Notes: a model not told the origin generated them from the letters alone. 64,000 nucleotides of DNA from Lampris incognitus (GCF_029633865.1 NC_079213.1:85552803-85616802); one strand, 5' to 3'. Shown: positions 24,835 through 38,625, counted from the first letter of the stretch. Translations and numbers: made by a program.

Positions 24835-27800
24835 TCAACTTTGTTCAAGCTAACGAGAGGCGGAATGACCCCAACACGGACACAATATCATTAAAGCGTT
24901 ACGATTGTAAGAACACACAATATTTTACCAACCATGAAACTATATCAACAGCCGGAGATGTTAACAAAACTGTTAGCTATCAATTTGAGTTCGAAAGGTT
25001 GCTATGATAAACATCACGGTTGCTATGCTCGTGGACGACCAAGGGACTTCACAGGAGAATAACAAAACATGAAATGGATTTTCAGACCTGGATCTGGGAC
25101 ATCCTGGTGATTATAATAACAACTATAACTATAACTACAATTACAACAACAACGAGAGTAATAACAATAGCAAAAATAAGAATTAAGATAGTTGATGTAA
25201 TATGCTAATAGTGTACATAGTAGTAGTAGGCCAATGACCTTACAAGAGTAGCAGTTGTCTTAAATGATTCCTCTGCACAGTGTGATGTGAATAGAGAAAA
25301 TTGAAGGTTCACATAACGGATTTAATACAAACTCCCACGTTAGAAAGACATCTACTGCCATAGTATGGAGGCCAACATACAGACACCCACATATACTCAC
25401 ATCAGCTGTGATTCAGACTTGTTTGTGAAATTGTATAATTTTTGTCCCAAAAAAAGGAGGAATTAGGGTCTTAAAATCTACCTAAATATATGTTAGTATA
25501 AAGACAATCCATTTTGTAACCCTGCATGGTCTCTTAACAATCATTATATAGTTTCATTAGTCTTAATTAAATTGAAGCAACAGTGAAATGATTGAGAGAC
25601 ATGCTTATCAGTGGGAGGGCTTCCACTTCTCCACATTGTGATTGACCAATTATTGTGGTATTTTTGAGTTAGGCTTATTTGACATAGAGCCTTTTAATTA
25701 TGTGTCATTGAAGAAGATTTGGCCTATAACCTTAGAACCTCAGAACAGTTGCTTCCTCAAAAGTCAAAACTAAACTATGAAAAATGACTCTGGAATGATA
25801 ATCAACAACAACAAAAACAACAAGGAACCCAAGGACGCTTTACACCAGATAAAAAGAAAGATTAAAAGAAAGATCAAAAGGCTACAGACTATAGGCCTTA
25901 GTAAAAAGGTAGGTTAAAGGCTTTTGTTCAGTGTTCTGTCCCCTTCTCTCCTCCACAGTCTTCAGCTGTTATTGACGAAGCTTTTGCTTGGTTTGATTAT
26001 TTTATGAAACTGCTCCTTTTCCTATAACTTCCTCACATGGAGATGAAAGGTACAAAAATATTGCCTTGCACACTTCAGAAGGCCCATAACATAATTTGGC
26101 ACTAAGTGGTCATATAAGTGTCCAAATGGAGTCAAAACAATGTAAAATACTGGTATTTTGGTACATGGCTGTATGGTGACATTTGAAGAAGGAACTGGGT
26201 CATGACAGTAGCTCCACCGAGTCACAGATTCAATAACGATTTCTGTTTTAGGTGGAGATTCAATGCAAACTGTGTTTTGTGCTTCTGCGAATCCGTTTTC
26301 TTTGCAATTGGATAAATTATGCAAAAGTCTTCAGGAGCTTCAGCCATTTTACTGTAGGTATCCCATGTCTTCTTGGGCTCATGCTCGGAAATCAGAGGGC
26401 ATCTGCATGGGTTAAAGTTACAAAACTTTTTATGGACTATCAGTTCAGTAATCTAGCCATTAATTGCAACAACAGACTTGTATGAATTTGTCGTCGTGAC
26501 GCCATGCTAGCCTAATTGTGTACGGCCTTTTTAACAACGTGACCTGTTCCGGCTTTGCTGTCGAGTCACGGACTTTTGGACCCCCTGATGTTGTGAAAAT
26601 CCCAGAGAAAACACCGCCGAACAAAACACGTTTTCAAAACGAAACCCTTATAACGGGACTAGAGCTATAGACAGGAACATACAGTCCGTAGGCCAGCCCG
26701 TGCTCTTTAAACCAGCGAGACAGTTTTGCGCCGAGGGTGAGAAAATAAAGCGGAGCACGTGCGCCACCCGGTTAACGCGTTATAGTGAAACAGCGGTGGG
26801 ACGCGCGGTGGCTAACACACCACCACCCTACCTACAACCGAGACTCAAATGAAATCTTGGCCCTGTATAAATAAGGTCAACCTCCATGTGTGAAATTATT
26901 TCCCAATTCAACATGTGGATTAGAAAGACACAATCACTAATTAGGCCCATTTGTATCAGGGTGCCATCCCAAACCTAACTTGGTTGTAATATTTAGACGC
27001 AGTGAAATGCATACACATAATAAACATATGGAATACCTCCCTTGTAGGCTAGTGATCAACTGAACAGGCACATTCAGTTGAGTGACATCGTTTTGCGTGC
27101 AGCGTGAGAACATATCGGCCCTTCTTACTGTCACATGGACCCACTGCGTTATTAAAAGATAAGAAAACACACTCCATGTCAGCTGCGTAAGTGTATCCAC
27201 GTTCATCCTGTAATGCGCCATTATGCAGACGGACGTGGCTTTCCACAAGCATGCTGGCTATGAGACAAAATATACGCAAGTAACCATCGTTTGATAAGTG
27301 AGCGAGATCAGCCATCCACCAAACAAACAAGTGAACTTAACGCAACATATTGAAAGTTTCATTCTTTTCGGAAAAAACGGCGGCTTTGTCACTTTAACGG
27401 GGGCGCGCACCTCCCGCACATGTGAAATGAGCTGGCTATGGTTATACTTTCACTTTCGATGCACTCCAAACTTTCTGTGTTTTCTATTTGTAAAAACACA
27501 CAGGTTCCTAGAAGAGGTCGTTTTTGTTACCTGTTATTTTTTCTGACTGTTAACGGAAATGGTATTGTGCTGAAGTGGAAGGCTTGTAGCGAAATCAACA
27601 GGCTATGAAAGCTGTGGGTGGTTTCCTCGATTCAAATTGAATCTGACACGTGTCTGTCTTATCAGCAGACGACAGACAGATCAGCAATTCATACGCTGCA
27701 TTTTGCTTATTAACATATTGGTTGAATCAGATATTTGATTAAGAGGCTACTTTATTTTACATTTTAGCTGACAATGCTGAATTCTGGTGTCCTCTGTCTG

Positions 27801-27930
27801 CAGAAGGCCTACTACTACTATTACTACTGCTACTACAACTACTACTACCACTACTACTAAAAGACATCATCCTTAATGAACGCATTCCTTGTCCAAATCA
27901 CACAGGCTTGGTATAGCTTGTTAAGAATTG
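24835..27930. other. intergenic region upstream of rsph4a
   Basis: The rsph4a promoter must lie just right of 24.8 kb, but no TATA box is evident. 25100-25200 is ACTATAACTACAAC-type low complexity. 26490-26830 is GC- and CpG-rich compared with its flanks and includes GAGCACGTGCGCC, with no open frame. A CTA-triplet run lies at about 27815-27860. No gene is recognised. Confidence 0.4.
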
Positions 27931-27936
27931 CGATAA

Positions 27937-28095
27937 CGGGGGCGCCTCGGTGGCACATCTGGTTGGACGGTGCCACACATAAGACACACCGCAGCGGCCT
28001 CGGTTCGAATCCGGCCCGCGCCCCTCAGTGCATGTCATCCCCCCCTGCCTCTCCCTTGACCATCACTATCAAATAAAGGCGGAAAACGACATTAA
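27937..28095 (+). repeat. tRNA-derived SINE
   Basis: The head reads GGGGGCGCCTCGGTGGCACA with a box-B-like GGTTCGAATCC about 70 bases on, followed by CAGTGCATGTCATCCCCCCC and CAAATAAAGGCGGAAAA, then an A-rich end. This head-plus-tail layout is that of a tRNA-derived fish SINE, about 150 bases long. Confidence 0.75.
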
Positions 28096-28680
28096 AAAAA
28101 TACCATTACGTGTTTTTTTTGTCGCTTGCAGCAACTCCGCAAAGTTGCGTTTTTTCCCTTCATCTGCTTGTTGCTGCTCGGTTTATTTTCCTTACAGAGA
28201 AGAATAAAAATGGTCTTACCTTGCCTTTTTTGTTTTTTAAATTTTAATATTGTCTCAATTTTCACATGTTACCGGTTAAAGTGGGCATCACTACAACCAG
28301 ATGTTAGGAACATAGCCTGCAACATGGAGCAGAATTAAAGTGCAAAAAGTAACTCTAAAAGTGCTCAAACGTGCAGGTCTATATCACATGACAGATACGG
28401 GACAGGGACAAAATAGTAGCCAGCAGCTTTATACATAAAGTATATGCATAAATTGAGCATATGAATTATCTATAGAACAACCAAATAAAGCTTGAAGTCC
28501 TAAGTTAGAAACATGGCAGGGTGGGTTTTTTTTCTTTACTAAAACGCACTTAGCGGTTAGACGGCTCGTTTTGAGCGTCTTACACGAGGAAACACTTCGC
28601 AAACTAAACAGGCTTCGTTAGTCCATGTTATGATCCTCTGAACGTGTTGGGGAACCAGGCCAGAAAGATTCAAGGGAATA

Positions 28681-28803
<123 letters not shown>

Positions 28804-29031
28804 AATTTCTCACACAGCCCTAAAACGACAGAAGACACGCCCGACTGATCAGCTTCTGTCTTATAAATAATTTTCCGATTTGACAGGATATAATTATTAT
28901 CATGTAAATGCGAATTTTGAAAAACGATTCTTTTTGAAAATAAAATGTTGATATCTTTCTATCCATCTACAAAGATTTTTTTTGGGTTTCATAACAAATT
29001 AATTACCAGGGCCTGCATATTATAGTAAGGA

Positions 29032-29082
29032 TAGATAGATAGATAGATAGATAGGTAGGTAGCTAGATAGATAGATATATGG
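29032..29082. repeat. (GATA)n microsatellite
   Basis: GATA tetramers with GGTA and GCTA interruptions. Confidence 0.9.
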
Positions 29083-29271
29083 GAATTATAGCTAGTTATT
29101 AGTAAATAAGTATTAACTAGTTCACCTGCGAAGTTATAAACGCCAACATTTGTAAAAACAAACACAGAAACCAAACAAGTAAAATGATGTTTCTTTTCTT
29201 TCCCCCCCTCAAACAGAGTCCACACATCAGGTGAATTCTCTTTGTCATCGCTCCCCGTTTGGCCGGTCGAC

Positions 29272-30013
29272 CTAAAAGTCCATATACTGAGCGATGCGCT
29301 GCGTCGCGGCCGTCCTGCCGTAGCTACGGGCCAGGTCGTAGGGGGTGTGTCCGTGGGCGTTGGGCCTGCCGGGGTTTGTAGTCCGTCCGATCAACATCCC
29401 GACTACATCGTCGTGCCCCTCTCGAGCGGCCACGTGCAGCGGCAGGTTCCCGCCGTCGTCCTCGAGATTCACGTCCGCCCCGTGGTCCAGCAGCACGCGC
29501 ACCATGTCCGCAAAGCCGTCTCGCGCGGCGTCGTGAGTGACGGTGAGGCTTAGGGCGGGGTCACGCACGTTCGGGTCGGCTCCCGCATGAAGCAAAGCCT
29601 CGGCGACAGCGGGGCTGCCCAGTTTCACCACCTGAGGACGGAGGAGAGACACGGAGGAGGGACGGAGGAGAGAGGGAGGAGAGCGAGAGAGGGATGGAGG
29701 AGAGAGAGAGGAGATCCTTCAGAGGACAGCTGGTTACTCTACGGCTTCATCTGTGTGGCACAGGGCTGGAGGGCAAGGCCCAATGGCCCTCAGCACTCAG
29801 GCCAGCCAAGGAAATCCAGAGTAAATCAAGTTGATTTGCATAGCTCCGAACCACAAGGTAGTCCCTAACGGCTTTACAGTCATTGTAATATACAACATTA
29901 GACAACATACCACAACCCCCATCATTAGACCCTCGACCTAAATGGGCAAAAACTTTATCAGGAAAAAATGGGAGAAACCTCAGCATGGACAGACATGCAA
30001 TAAGTGTTGAATG

Positions 30014-30044
<31 letters not shown>

Positions 30045-31303
30045 TGATGATGATGATGACGATGATGATAATAATGATGATGATGATGACGATGATGTTA
30101 GTGTTATAATAACAAGCAAATGGACTTGTTTAGTTAATAGGTATCCAATACTGTGAGATAGGTACACACTCTTCTGGGGACTTTTCTGATTTTCTTATTA
30201 ATTTCTACTTTAAAAAGTGGTGTTTTTGTCCTGGTGTCTTTACATCGACCAACCCACTGAAACAAAACTATTCTTTGTTCAGTTCAAAGTAACCCCGTTG
30301 TGAAGAACTTGAGCTGAGAGTCAAAGCTGAGTGCAGCAGAAGAGTGTATTATTTGACACAGTCCACCAGGACATTGAAGCATTTATGATCCGCCATTTTG
30401 TTTTTTCCTAAAGTCACAGCATGCTGCTCCAGCAGAGGCAAACGTTTCCCTTTTACACTCACCACCAAACCAGCTGCTTCTTCATCACAAATAACACACA
30501 ACTCGTCCTTGTTTGGTACCGAATTTACAATGAAATTAATCTTTACATACATATGATCTAACATACAATTTGCTAACTAAAAACAAGATCATGTGCTTAG
30601 TTAGCAAATTAGTTAGCAATTATGTTATATTTCAGTTTACAATTATGTATAATGTAATGTAATGTATAACATTTCATATGAAGTTTCCACCAGCAATAAA
30701 TCTCCACCCTGCAAATACTCTTTATATAGACTAAAGAAGGAAGTTATTTTCTGCATGAATCAATGCAATTTAATTATTGTATGATATGCTGGCCCTGATA
30801 ATAAATTTGTTATGAATTGCTGTTGTAGCAGTTGTTTTGTGATGCAGCGCCTGTTTCTGTCTCTGACCACCCATGCAAGTCTCTCAACAAATTTCTCTGA
30901 TTAATATAGTTTGTTTGATTACAAAGCATGATAAAAACTAGCATATTGGATATTTAAAGATAAAATATAAACAATACTATTGAGTAATCTGTCTTACATA
31001 CACACAAAAAGAAACTGTTTTTTCAATGTTTATTTTACTACACACATGCTTCGATTTTCACTACACACTGCATGCTCATAGTTTAACAGTGTCCACCGGT
31101 TAACTGTCAGCAAACTTATTTTCACTCCATTTTGACATACATTATTCTAAGAAAACATTGCTTACACTTACCTGCAGGGAAGTCCTGCCATACGTATTGC
31201 ATCCATTAACATTTGCTCCATTTTGCAGATAAAACAGTACTCGGGCTAGGTCTCCTCTCGCAGAGGCATTGCAGAGCTTGTCAGTTAGTGAAGACTCAGC
31301 CAT
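29272..31303 (-). CDS. cdkn2c: Cyclin-dependent kinase inhibitor 2C (p18-INK4c type), complete, two exons
   Basis: Exon 1 is 31303-31172 (44 codons, donor GTAAGT); exon 2 is 29631-29272. The product is 163 residues; human CDKN2C has 168. INK4 proteins bind CDK4/CDK6 and block their activation by D cyclins, restraining G1 exit. The protein is built of ankyrin repeats: repeat 1 at about 5-36 (LCNASARGDLARVLFYLQNG), repeat 2 at 37-68 (GRTSLQVVKLGSPAVAEALL), the INK4-typical HDAARDGFADMVRVLLDHG at about 77-95, then NLPLHVAAREGHDDVV at 106-121 and TPYDLARSYGR at about 140-150. The NLPLH and DLARxYGR blocks fit p18 better than p16, p15 or p19, and faf1 next door supports CDKN2C. The intron sits directly after TSLQ, as in mammalian CDKN2C. 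I chose the ATG at 31303 (A at -3, G at +4); an ATG six bases upstream would add two residues. Exon 2 is strikingly GC-rich beside AT-rich flanks. Confidence 0.93.
29632..31171 (-). other. cdkn2c intron 1
   Basis: A 1.54-kb intron with GT-AG ends. It contains a GGAGA-rich purine stretch (about 29640-29715) next to the acceptor and an AAT/ATG triplet repeat (30016-30098). No other element is recognised. Confidence 0.9.
30016..30098. repeat. (AAT)n(ATG)n triplet repeat
   Basis: Runs of AAT followed by ATG triplets with ACG variants. Confidence 0.9.
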
Positions 31304-34300
31304 TCTCATGGGCGAGAGCAAGACAAAGAGGAGGACGAGTTGGAAGCTAGGTTACAAAGTTGTAGAAGTCTTGTGCCTACATGAGCCTATGTACATTTCA
31401 CTGAGGGGCCGATAGCCACTAAGAAGTGAAATGAAGAACAGGCCCCACCTACTCTGTTAAGAAACACCAACAGAAGTTCATATGTCTGTAGAGGGCTGAG
31501 CTATAGTGGTCGAGGGTAGCCCACTGTACCCAAACCTCATTCAAACACATTTCTAAAATGTTACACTAAGTGCATGCTCTTTTTTCTTTTCTTCTCTGGA
31601 TAGGCTATAAAGGTGAGTCTCATAAGTCTTACGAGTTTGTGCAAAGGCCTTAACATAGTTTTTAGTTTTGGACATTTTGCATATAAACCCAAAGTTATAT
31701 GAAATGCATATAATTACAAAAATTACATTAAATACATATAAATGTATATGCATATAAATCCAAAGTTATATCAAATGCATTAAAAATGTATGCACATAAA
31801 TCCAAAATTAAATTAAAGGACTGGTATTATGCCATAAGGTGCACAGGCAACAAGTCTTACAAGCCATTTCAAAATGTAGCCAGTGAGATATATATATCTC
31901 ACATTGGGAAGTGACTGATCAAATGCAGCCAAATGACCTGTGTAGCAAAATACCAGGCCTTTAACTTTCATGACAGCATAAACATTTACAGTAACCCATA
32001 TCTGAGGTACTTGAGGTCTGTAATTCAGCAATTTATCATTTAAGTGTTAGAATGTGTCATCTGTTAGGATACAAATGAGTGATCAGTGTAAGGCAGCTGT
32101 AACAGTGCAAAGGACGCTGTCCAGCCGTGTAACACTAACATAATTATAATACACATAATTACACTCGTGTTGACTACAAACAAACTGCTGCTTGTTGTTA
32201 CTGAATTACAGTAAGCAGATCCAGTGAAATTTGGCTTTGCCCACATTTATTTTAGAAAAGCCAAAAATTTTATTTGGAATGCAAAGTGTACCTATAAAAC
32301 AATTACAGCTAAATATTTCTGTTTCCTCCGTCGTCTCCCCCCCCCAACCCAGTTATTCTCAAACACGTCTAATACGATGAACATGGGAATCCTTTCGACA
32401 GATGTAATTCAAGGATCTGACCCTTGAACTCCATGTTCACTTTAATGAAAGTGATCCATGAATGTGTGTGTTTATTTCGTTGTGTCACTAATTTCAGCCT
32501 GCTGATATCAAGCAAGTTCAGGTTCATTTCTTCCTCGTCAACTGTTCATAAGTCAACCTGCACCAACTGTGTGTCGTTTGAATACGTGTGGACAAATCTA
32601 ACCAGTATACTACATTACAAACCATCTGTTATTCACATTTACTAGTCCTGTTCATATTCTAGGTGAATATTAGGCCTGCCAGGGTACTCGGCTAATATCA
32701 TCAATACTGTAGCTACAACATAGCATTTGAATATTTTTTTTCTCGGTTTCTCTAATTTTCTCTTTGCAGCCTTTCTCATCCATAGGAAACATCTTATCTC
32801 CTAACAGCATCTACCTCTCATGCCTGCTCAGTGTGTGTCGTATTGTGTATTTTCCATGTATTTACTGTATGTAGAAACTCACTTGGCCGATAAAAACCGA
32901 TGCTGCTTCTTGAAACGGGCGTCGACTTCATGCCTGATCTGAAATGTAATGAATTTACGGCAGCTTTAGCATTCGTCATCCCGTTACCAAACATTGTATG
33001 GGTTATGTGTTCCATAGTAAAGGTTGGGGATTTTGCAAAACTCACGTTAAATGAAGCTAGAAGACACAATCCCCCCCATAACACCAGCCGTCTTCTTCCA
33101 TGTGCGTCTTGATCATCCACATAAAGGTGAACATCCTTTCAACGATTTGTAGCTGATCTGTGATCTGGAAAGAAAATTGCATTAGTTCCTATTCTTGACC
33201 AAAAAAAAAAATGTGTACACGACACGTTATAAAAAAGATGCGATTATATTTACGCCCCATTTCCCGCTCAATTCAAAAAAAAAATGGTGTGCAAAATGTA
33301 GCGCTTTATGTCGCTACACCGTTGTCTCACCGAAATGCGTCAAAATGACAGCCGGTTGAGAAGCATCTCGATGAACCATTCAAACCAAATGATGTGACTG
33401 CCAAGTCATCTTCTGTTTAATGATGTCGCAGCGGTCGAGTCACAGTGATCCTCCATATTTAATACATCATGTTTGTTTTTTTTAGTCAAGGAAATAGTCC
33501 CACCGAGTTGATGATATTCCGCGACCATTAGACAAGTGTTATAAAGATGTCCATGCCTTTTCTTTCAGACTCTGCCCTATGTGCACAGAGACGACTTATG
33601 TGCGCCCAAAATATCCTCTCTAACATGGCAGGAGGTCGTTCTTTTGAAGAGTAGGTACTGGACTGCAGGATATGGGCTATTTGGCGTTGACATTGCAGTT
33701 TAGGGCTGATATTGAATAAATTTGAAAGAGTCACCAGGAACACAGAGTTCCGGTGATTGGACAAGAATTAGAAAAATGGGCGGGACGAGGGAGTCAGTAT
33801 GATTTCAATGCAACATTGCCAGTGAACTCCATGTAACACCCGCGAATTGATATTTTAATATGAGCTCACTCTCAATAATCCACAATGACTGTGACACTTA
33901 AAGCTATTCAAATTTCGATTACCAAGGGTTTTATTTCACCCCGAGGTTTATTATCGCTAACCTCTACCGTTAGGTTCGTTATCATAATACTGCCCTCTGG
34001 CGTCCGAAATGAGTTTAGAGATGCCTCTCACAACTGAAGCTGTTTTCATTAAGAATCTTCCCTGACTGCCTCCCAGCAACCGGGATTAGATCACATTTTA
34101 TACAGATCCTTGCTGACGACATCGACCAACATGTGTAAATGCCGAGACCAAATTCTTGCCTCTAGACAGTTCCATAATAGTCAATATCTTGTGATAGAAT
34201 ACTTTTGTCACAATGACCCGTGAGATTTGAATATCTATCGGTTTTTAATATGTGATAACAAGAACAACTTCGATACAGAAAAGGCAACCGCACAGTCCTA

Positions 34301-34578
34301 ATCAATTTAACGCTTAAGTTTAACAACAGTCACCCTTTCAGTCACTTTACGTCAAGTCGTAAAGCGATGGGATACCTGAGAATAATGATAGGCGATAAGT
34401 GGATCCTCTACTTCAAACTACTGTAATTTTCTCAAGATTGCTGAGCCCGATAGAGTTTACATTTTCAATTTGTTAAATTCTCACACGTCTTCACGTCCGA
34501 GCAAAGTATTTTCTTAATATTAAGTCACCCTCTGAGGCAAAAAGCCAGGCGAAGAGTTGCATTTGGCCAGTCATTGCC
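31304..34578. other. divergent intergenic region between cdkn2c and faf1
   Basis: The two genes are transcribed away from each other from this 3.3-kb stretch. No TATA box or other element could be assigned with confidence. A hairpin-capable GTAGCG/CGCTAC pair lies near 33300. Short frames at 32818-33120 have no recognisable product. Confidence 0.5.
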
Positions 34579-37500
34579 ATGGCCTCCGATAGCGGCGATA
34601 GCAGCATGGATAGAGAAATGATTTTGGCTGATTTTCAGGTGTGTCTCTCTCTCTGTCCCTCATTTTCAGTAGCTAGTGCACAAATTGAGCTATTTAATAT
34701 GTTACTGTTGAATTGGTAAGCGTGTCAACAGTGTCCATTAGATCATTCGAACTGTAAACAGCGGACCTTAGACTGAGTTTCGCTTTCTTTAGCTAGCGAG
34801 TTAGCTAATGGACAGCTCGCTAACACTGAAAGAGCATGTTGTTGTTAGCTGTTGGGTCACGAACTAGATGACATATCATGAAGCTGTCAGTTTAGAAAGC
34901 GTTACGTATTTAAATTTCTAATATTTTGTTTGCTATGCTGAGTTCACCTTCGATAGTTTAATATTGTAGTTAAATGTCATTTTGTTCAAGTAACCTTATT
35001 TCATGTTTCGAGTTCACACACCGTCCAGTCACTTAGCACGCTAATTAACCTAGCTGTCGTGCTAGCAGCACTGAAAGGCACAACACACACTCACATAGTA
35101 TAACCTTACTATACAATGTGTACTTGGAAAATAATATTTATACCTCCTCACTGGCTTGTTATTTGAGCTGTTAATTTAGCTAGGACTGTGAATCGGTCCG
35201 AAGTTTGAAAGCTAACCTCTCAAGGCTACCCGGCTTTTGACAAGCTAACCTGATTGCCGGTGAATAATCTAGCAAGCATTAGCCGGTTTGCTGTTGTTTA
35301 CAAGTCATGGCAAAAGCCAGACATGGGCAGAGTTTTGGTTAACTGCAAGTTTAAGGTGTCAGGGGCTGTAATTTTAAAGCAAACACATTTTAGTTGTGTA
35401 GTGAGGGAGGCCCAACAGTACAAAATTGATTAGGCCTGGTGAAAGAAATATGTTCGATAGCGAAAAGCATATAGTTCGTTATTTTTCGATGGCGACCAAT
35501 TCGGCGTCAGCGCTCTACGGAGCTATACAAAGGTCTTAAGGGCAAGGTGGCACACGATAAACAACGGCTACATGTTTGCTGGGAAAGCTTTTAAGCCCAT
35601 ATTGGTCACTGCTTTAATCATTTACAAGCCATCGTGTAAATGTTTCTTGCGCCATTAGTGAGTGTCTCTGTAGAAACCCAAACTGGGTGTTAGAAAAAGA
35701 GTGGATGACAATGGAGTGGACACTGGGGGTTAACACCTCCTGTCACAGATGCCTTATGACATTAGATTCCTGTACTTTGAGTCCCAACTGTCATTTTAAC
35801 CTTTCAGCCAGAACCACTGGCTGCTCATTTGAGGTTATTCGAAAGCTGACTTTGTTGCCTGCTGTCATCCCTCAAAACAAATCTCTGCTTGTTAGGAAAC
35901 ATGCAGTGGGAGTTGCTACAAACCCATTGCATGTAGCTTCCACAGGACATACCCCGCATTGCTGTTAATTCTTGGCTACTCCTATGAGTTGAACACTCAT
36001 GCTGTTGGTCTATATGTCTCATCCACATAATTTCAATGGCAAAGTGAATTCTACTTAATAGCCTAAATCATTTGCTGAGTATGGGGCCATAAGCACAGGG
36101 TGCTGACTCTCTTCTATTTGCTGGCCTATGTCTGCTCACACTTGTCAGTCCCTTGCTTCAGTACATTTTAGTACTTCGTACATCTTTCCTGAGCTGCTCA
36201 CCTTTATGGTTGAAACCAATTTGATGAACAGGAAGGGAAAGAAATTATACCAGTCGTAAAATAATTTATTATATTTGATAGTTCTCAGTTGTGGCTACCA
36301 GGTATTTAAACCCTTTGCTATGCTGCCAAGTGTAGCATCCTTGAACAAAACCTATATTGCTCACAGGGTATTCATGAACACTGAACAGAGGATAGTCCTA
36401 AGCAATGATATGCATGGTCTAAATCTAACCATTGGTTGAGGTTATTCCAAAGTCATTCCCAACTAAGAATTTTTTGTCTTTAGGCTACATATTTCCCAAT
36501 TTAGCAAACCTTGCAGCTGCCTCCTGGTGATATATTTGCTCCAGTATCAGCTCTTTTTCTAAAGGGCATTGCAAGATTTTTTGCAACGAGAACAAATAGA
36601 CTTGCCTTAAAATGTCCCTTCACACACTCATCTGTGCTTGCCAAACTTCTTCTTTAGGGGTTTCTGCTCAGTTAATAAAGTTGGCACAACACTTCTTATT
36701 GCTGACTTTATGCTCTGTTTGAAATGATCTGAGTCTTACTTTTGCACATTTGAATTCATCTGTTTGCCAAGATTTAAGCTTTTCCATACACTCAGATGTT
36801 AAGGTTCTCCTAACAAACTCTTATAGGACAAGCTATTAGTCTTTGTAAATTCTACCTTTTGAATGTGTTGTGAGTCAGTGTGAGTACGCTTTAGACACAT
36901 GAGATCAGATACAATGAGAAACCTGGAATCAAGCAAATTATTAAAACTGATGTTGACATTCACCAAAAGTACCTCCTAATATTTGCGAAATGGCATTGAT
37001 TTTGATTGAAATAAAGTAATTGTCTTATGCAGTAACAGGAGAGTCTACTCATTTAGCAGAAGTCTAATAGTTAAGAAAATGGAATTAAAATACATTTGAA
37101 ACAGTAATTTCTCATACTGTTTTTTTATAACACTAAGCTGATCTGGGATTGTATGAGCTAGGAACAGACAAGTTAGCCATGTGGTGGGTAAAGTTATTTT
37201 TAGAGGGACAAATGCAAACTATCAGGGTTTCAGCAGTTTGTTGATATATGGTATCTGAGCTGTGCCAGTTGTTTGGACTTTCTTTATTACTTGATTTAAA
37301 CATTTTTTTTCATGTAATACTCTCTGCCATGTTTAGTTTTTTAATAAATATGATGAATGACCAACAAATCTTCAATTTACCAAGGTTTAAATGCTGAAAT
37401 CCTTGTGATACCATGAAAATATTAAGGACCTAAATTGCCCTGCTTTGCAAGGGTCAAAAGTACCAGTTTTGTGCAGTGGACAAGGTCTATTACTACTTTT

Positions 37501-37663
37501 GCATGACTATTTTAGAAGGAGGATAAGTGTATTTGACCTCTTTTTCATTTTTTATAACTCTTTCATTTTCCCCTTTTTGTTGCTTTCCTCACAGGCTTGC
37601 ACTGGAATTGACAACATTGCGGAGGCAATCACTCTGTTAGAGCTCAACAACTGGGATTTAGTG
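34579..37663 (+). CDS. faf1: FAS-associated factor 1, exons 1 and 2 (partial gene)
   Basis: Exon 1 is 34579-34638 and exon 2 is 37595-37663; both are in phase 0. FAF1 is a UBA-UBX protein that binds ubiquitinated substrates and p97/VCP in protein degradation and also modulates Fas and NF-kB signalling. Exon 1 encodes 20 residues with MDREMILADFQ, starting at an ATG in a strong context (GCC before, G after) and ending at GTGTGT. Exon 2, after TCACAG, encodes ACTGIDNIAEAITLLELNNW followed by DLV and ends at GTAAGT. This is the N-terminal UBA domain, which in human FAF1 is nearly identical. The start has a few extra Ser/Asp/Gly residues relative to human. Exon 3 and later exons (expected to begin AAINGV) were not found, so intron 2 probably runs past the right edge. 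In mammals this gene also has very long introns. Confidence 0.94.
34639..37594 (+). other. faf1 intron 1
   Basis: A 2.96-kb intron with GTGTGT donor and TCACAG acceptor. It is free of recognisable transposons, unlike intron 2. Confidence 0.9.
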
Positions 37664-38059
37664 GTAAGTTCAAGCTGCTGTTAGCTGCTGGCATGAAGCT
37701 AGTATCACAAATTGACAGACAGGCTCAGTTCATTTTAAGTACATGTTCATGAATGCCGTTAACTCCTCACAAATTTAGACTTCTTTTGTAGTGATGTGTG
37801 ACATCCAGGTTTTCTTTTTTTTTTCTTCTTCTTTGTGTTGCCTTCCCGGTCTACAGTTGGTAGTCAGATACTATCTTTGGAATGACAGGGCTGACACTTC
37901 TGCATGGTTGTCCCAGAGAGAACTTTGCGAAGGAAGAGAATGTGTCATGAAACTTATTGTAATTTATTTAAGAAGGTATGTGTCCGTGGGATTTGCGTTA
38001 ACATCTGACGTTGATCCATAATGTGTTTACATAAGAAAGAGCCTTTTAGCTTTGTGCAT

Positions 38060-38330
38060 ATTAGAAGTCCTTCTTCTTCTTCTTCTTCTTCTGCTTTTGG
38101 CTGCTCACATTAGGGGTTGCCACAGAGGAACATCCATTTCCATCTCTTCCTGTCCTCTGCATCTTCCTCTGTCACACCAGCCCCCTGCATTTCCTCCACA
38201 TCCATACATCTCCTCTTTGGCCTTCCCCTTTTCCTGTTGCCTCGCAGCTCCATCCTCAGCAGCCTTCTCCCAATATACCTATCATCTCTCTCCCATGTCC
38301 AAACCATCTCAATCTCACCTCTCTTTTGGC
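38060..38330 (-). mobile_element. RTE-type LINE, 3' terminal fragment
   Basis: The minus strand encodes YIGRRLLRMELRGNRKRGRP, then a basic tail and GVTEEDAEDRKRWKWM. The 3' end runs into (GAA)n, seen as CTT repeats at about 38070-38092. It is strongly 5'-truncated. Confidence 0.85.
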
Positions 38331-38625
38331 ATATTGGAAGAGTAGTGGTCTATATTAATGTTGATGTTGTTCAGGGTGTTGGCACATCTTTAAAAAAAAA
38401 AGAGCAGTGAACAGTGGCCAGTCAAACACAAGGGGCAGGGCCCCCTGTACCTGTAAGCTAGATAACTTGCAGTTTCACAGTGCTAGTTGGTGTGTTGCAT
38501 GAACCCTAACAAAGGAACCTGATATCTGTGGGTGTGGGTGTATATGTTGGGTGTGGGCAGCATTGATGTCCATACAAACAAAAGATTGGCCAAAAAAGCA
38601 AATATTTTAACACTTTTCACATATA

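Noticed and set aside
27937-28020. possible tRNA gene (box-B-like GGTTCGAATCC)
   Set aside because: No complete cloverleaf; it continues into a SINE body and A-rich tail. The same holds for the heads at 46248, 46830, 57932 and 61747.
29242-29553. plus-strand 103-codon ORF
   Set aside because: Antisense of cdkn2c exon 2, open only because of high GC content.
32818-33120. 100-codon minus-strand ORF between cdkn2c and faf1
   Set aside because: No recognisable domain, no promoter or splice context; probably chance.
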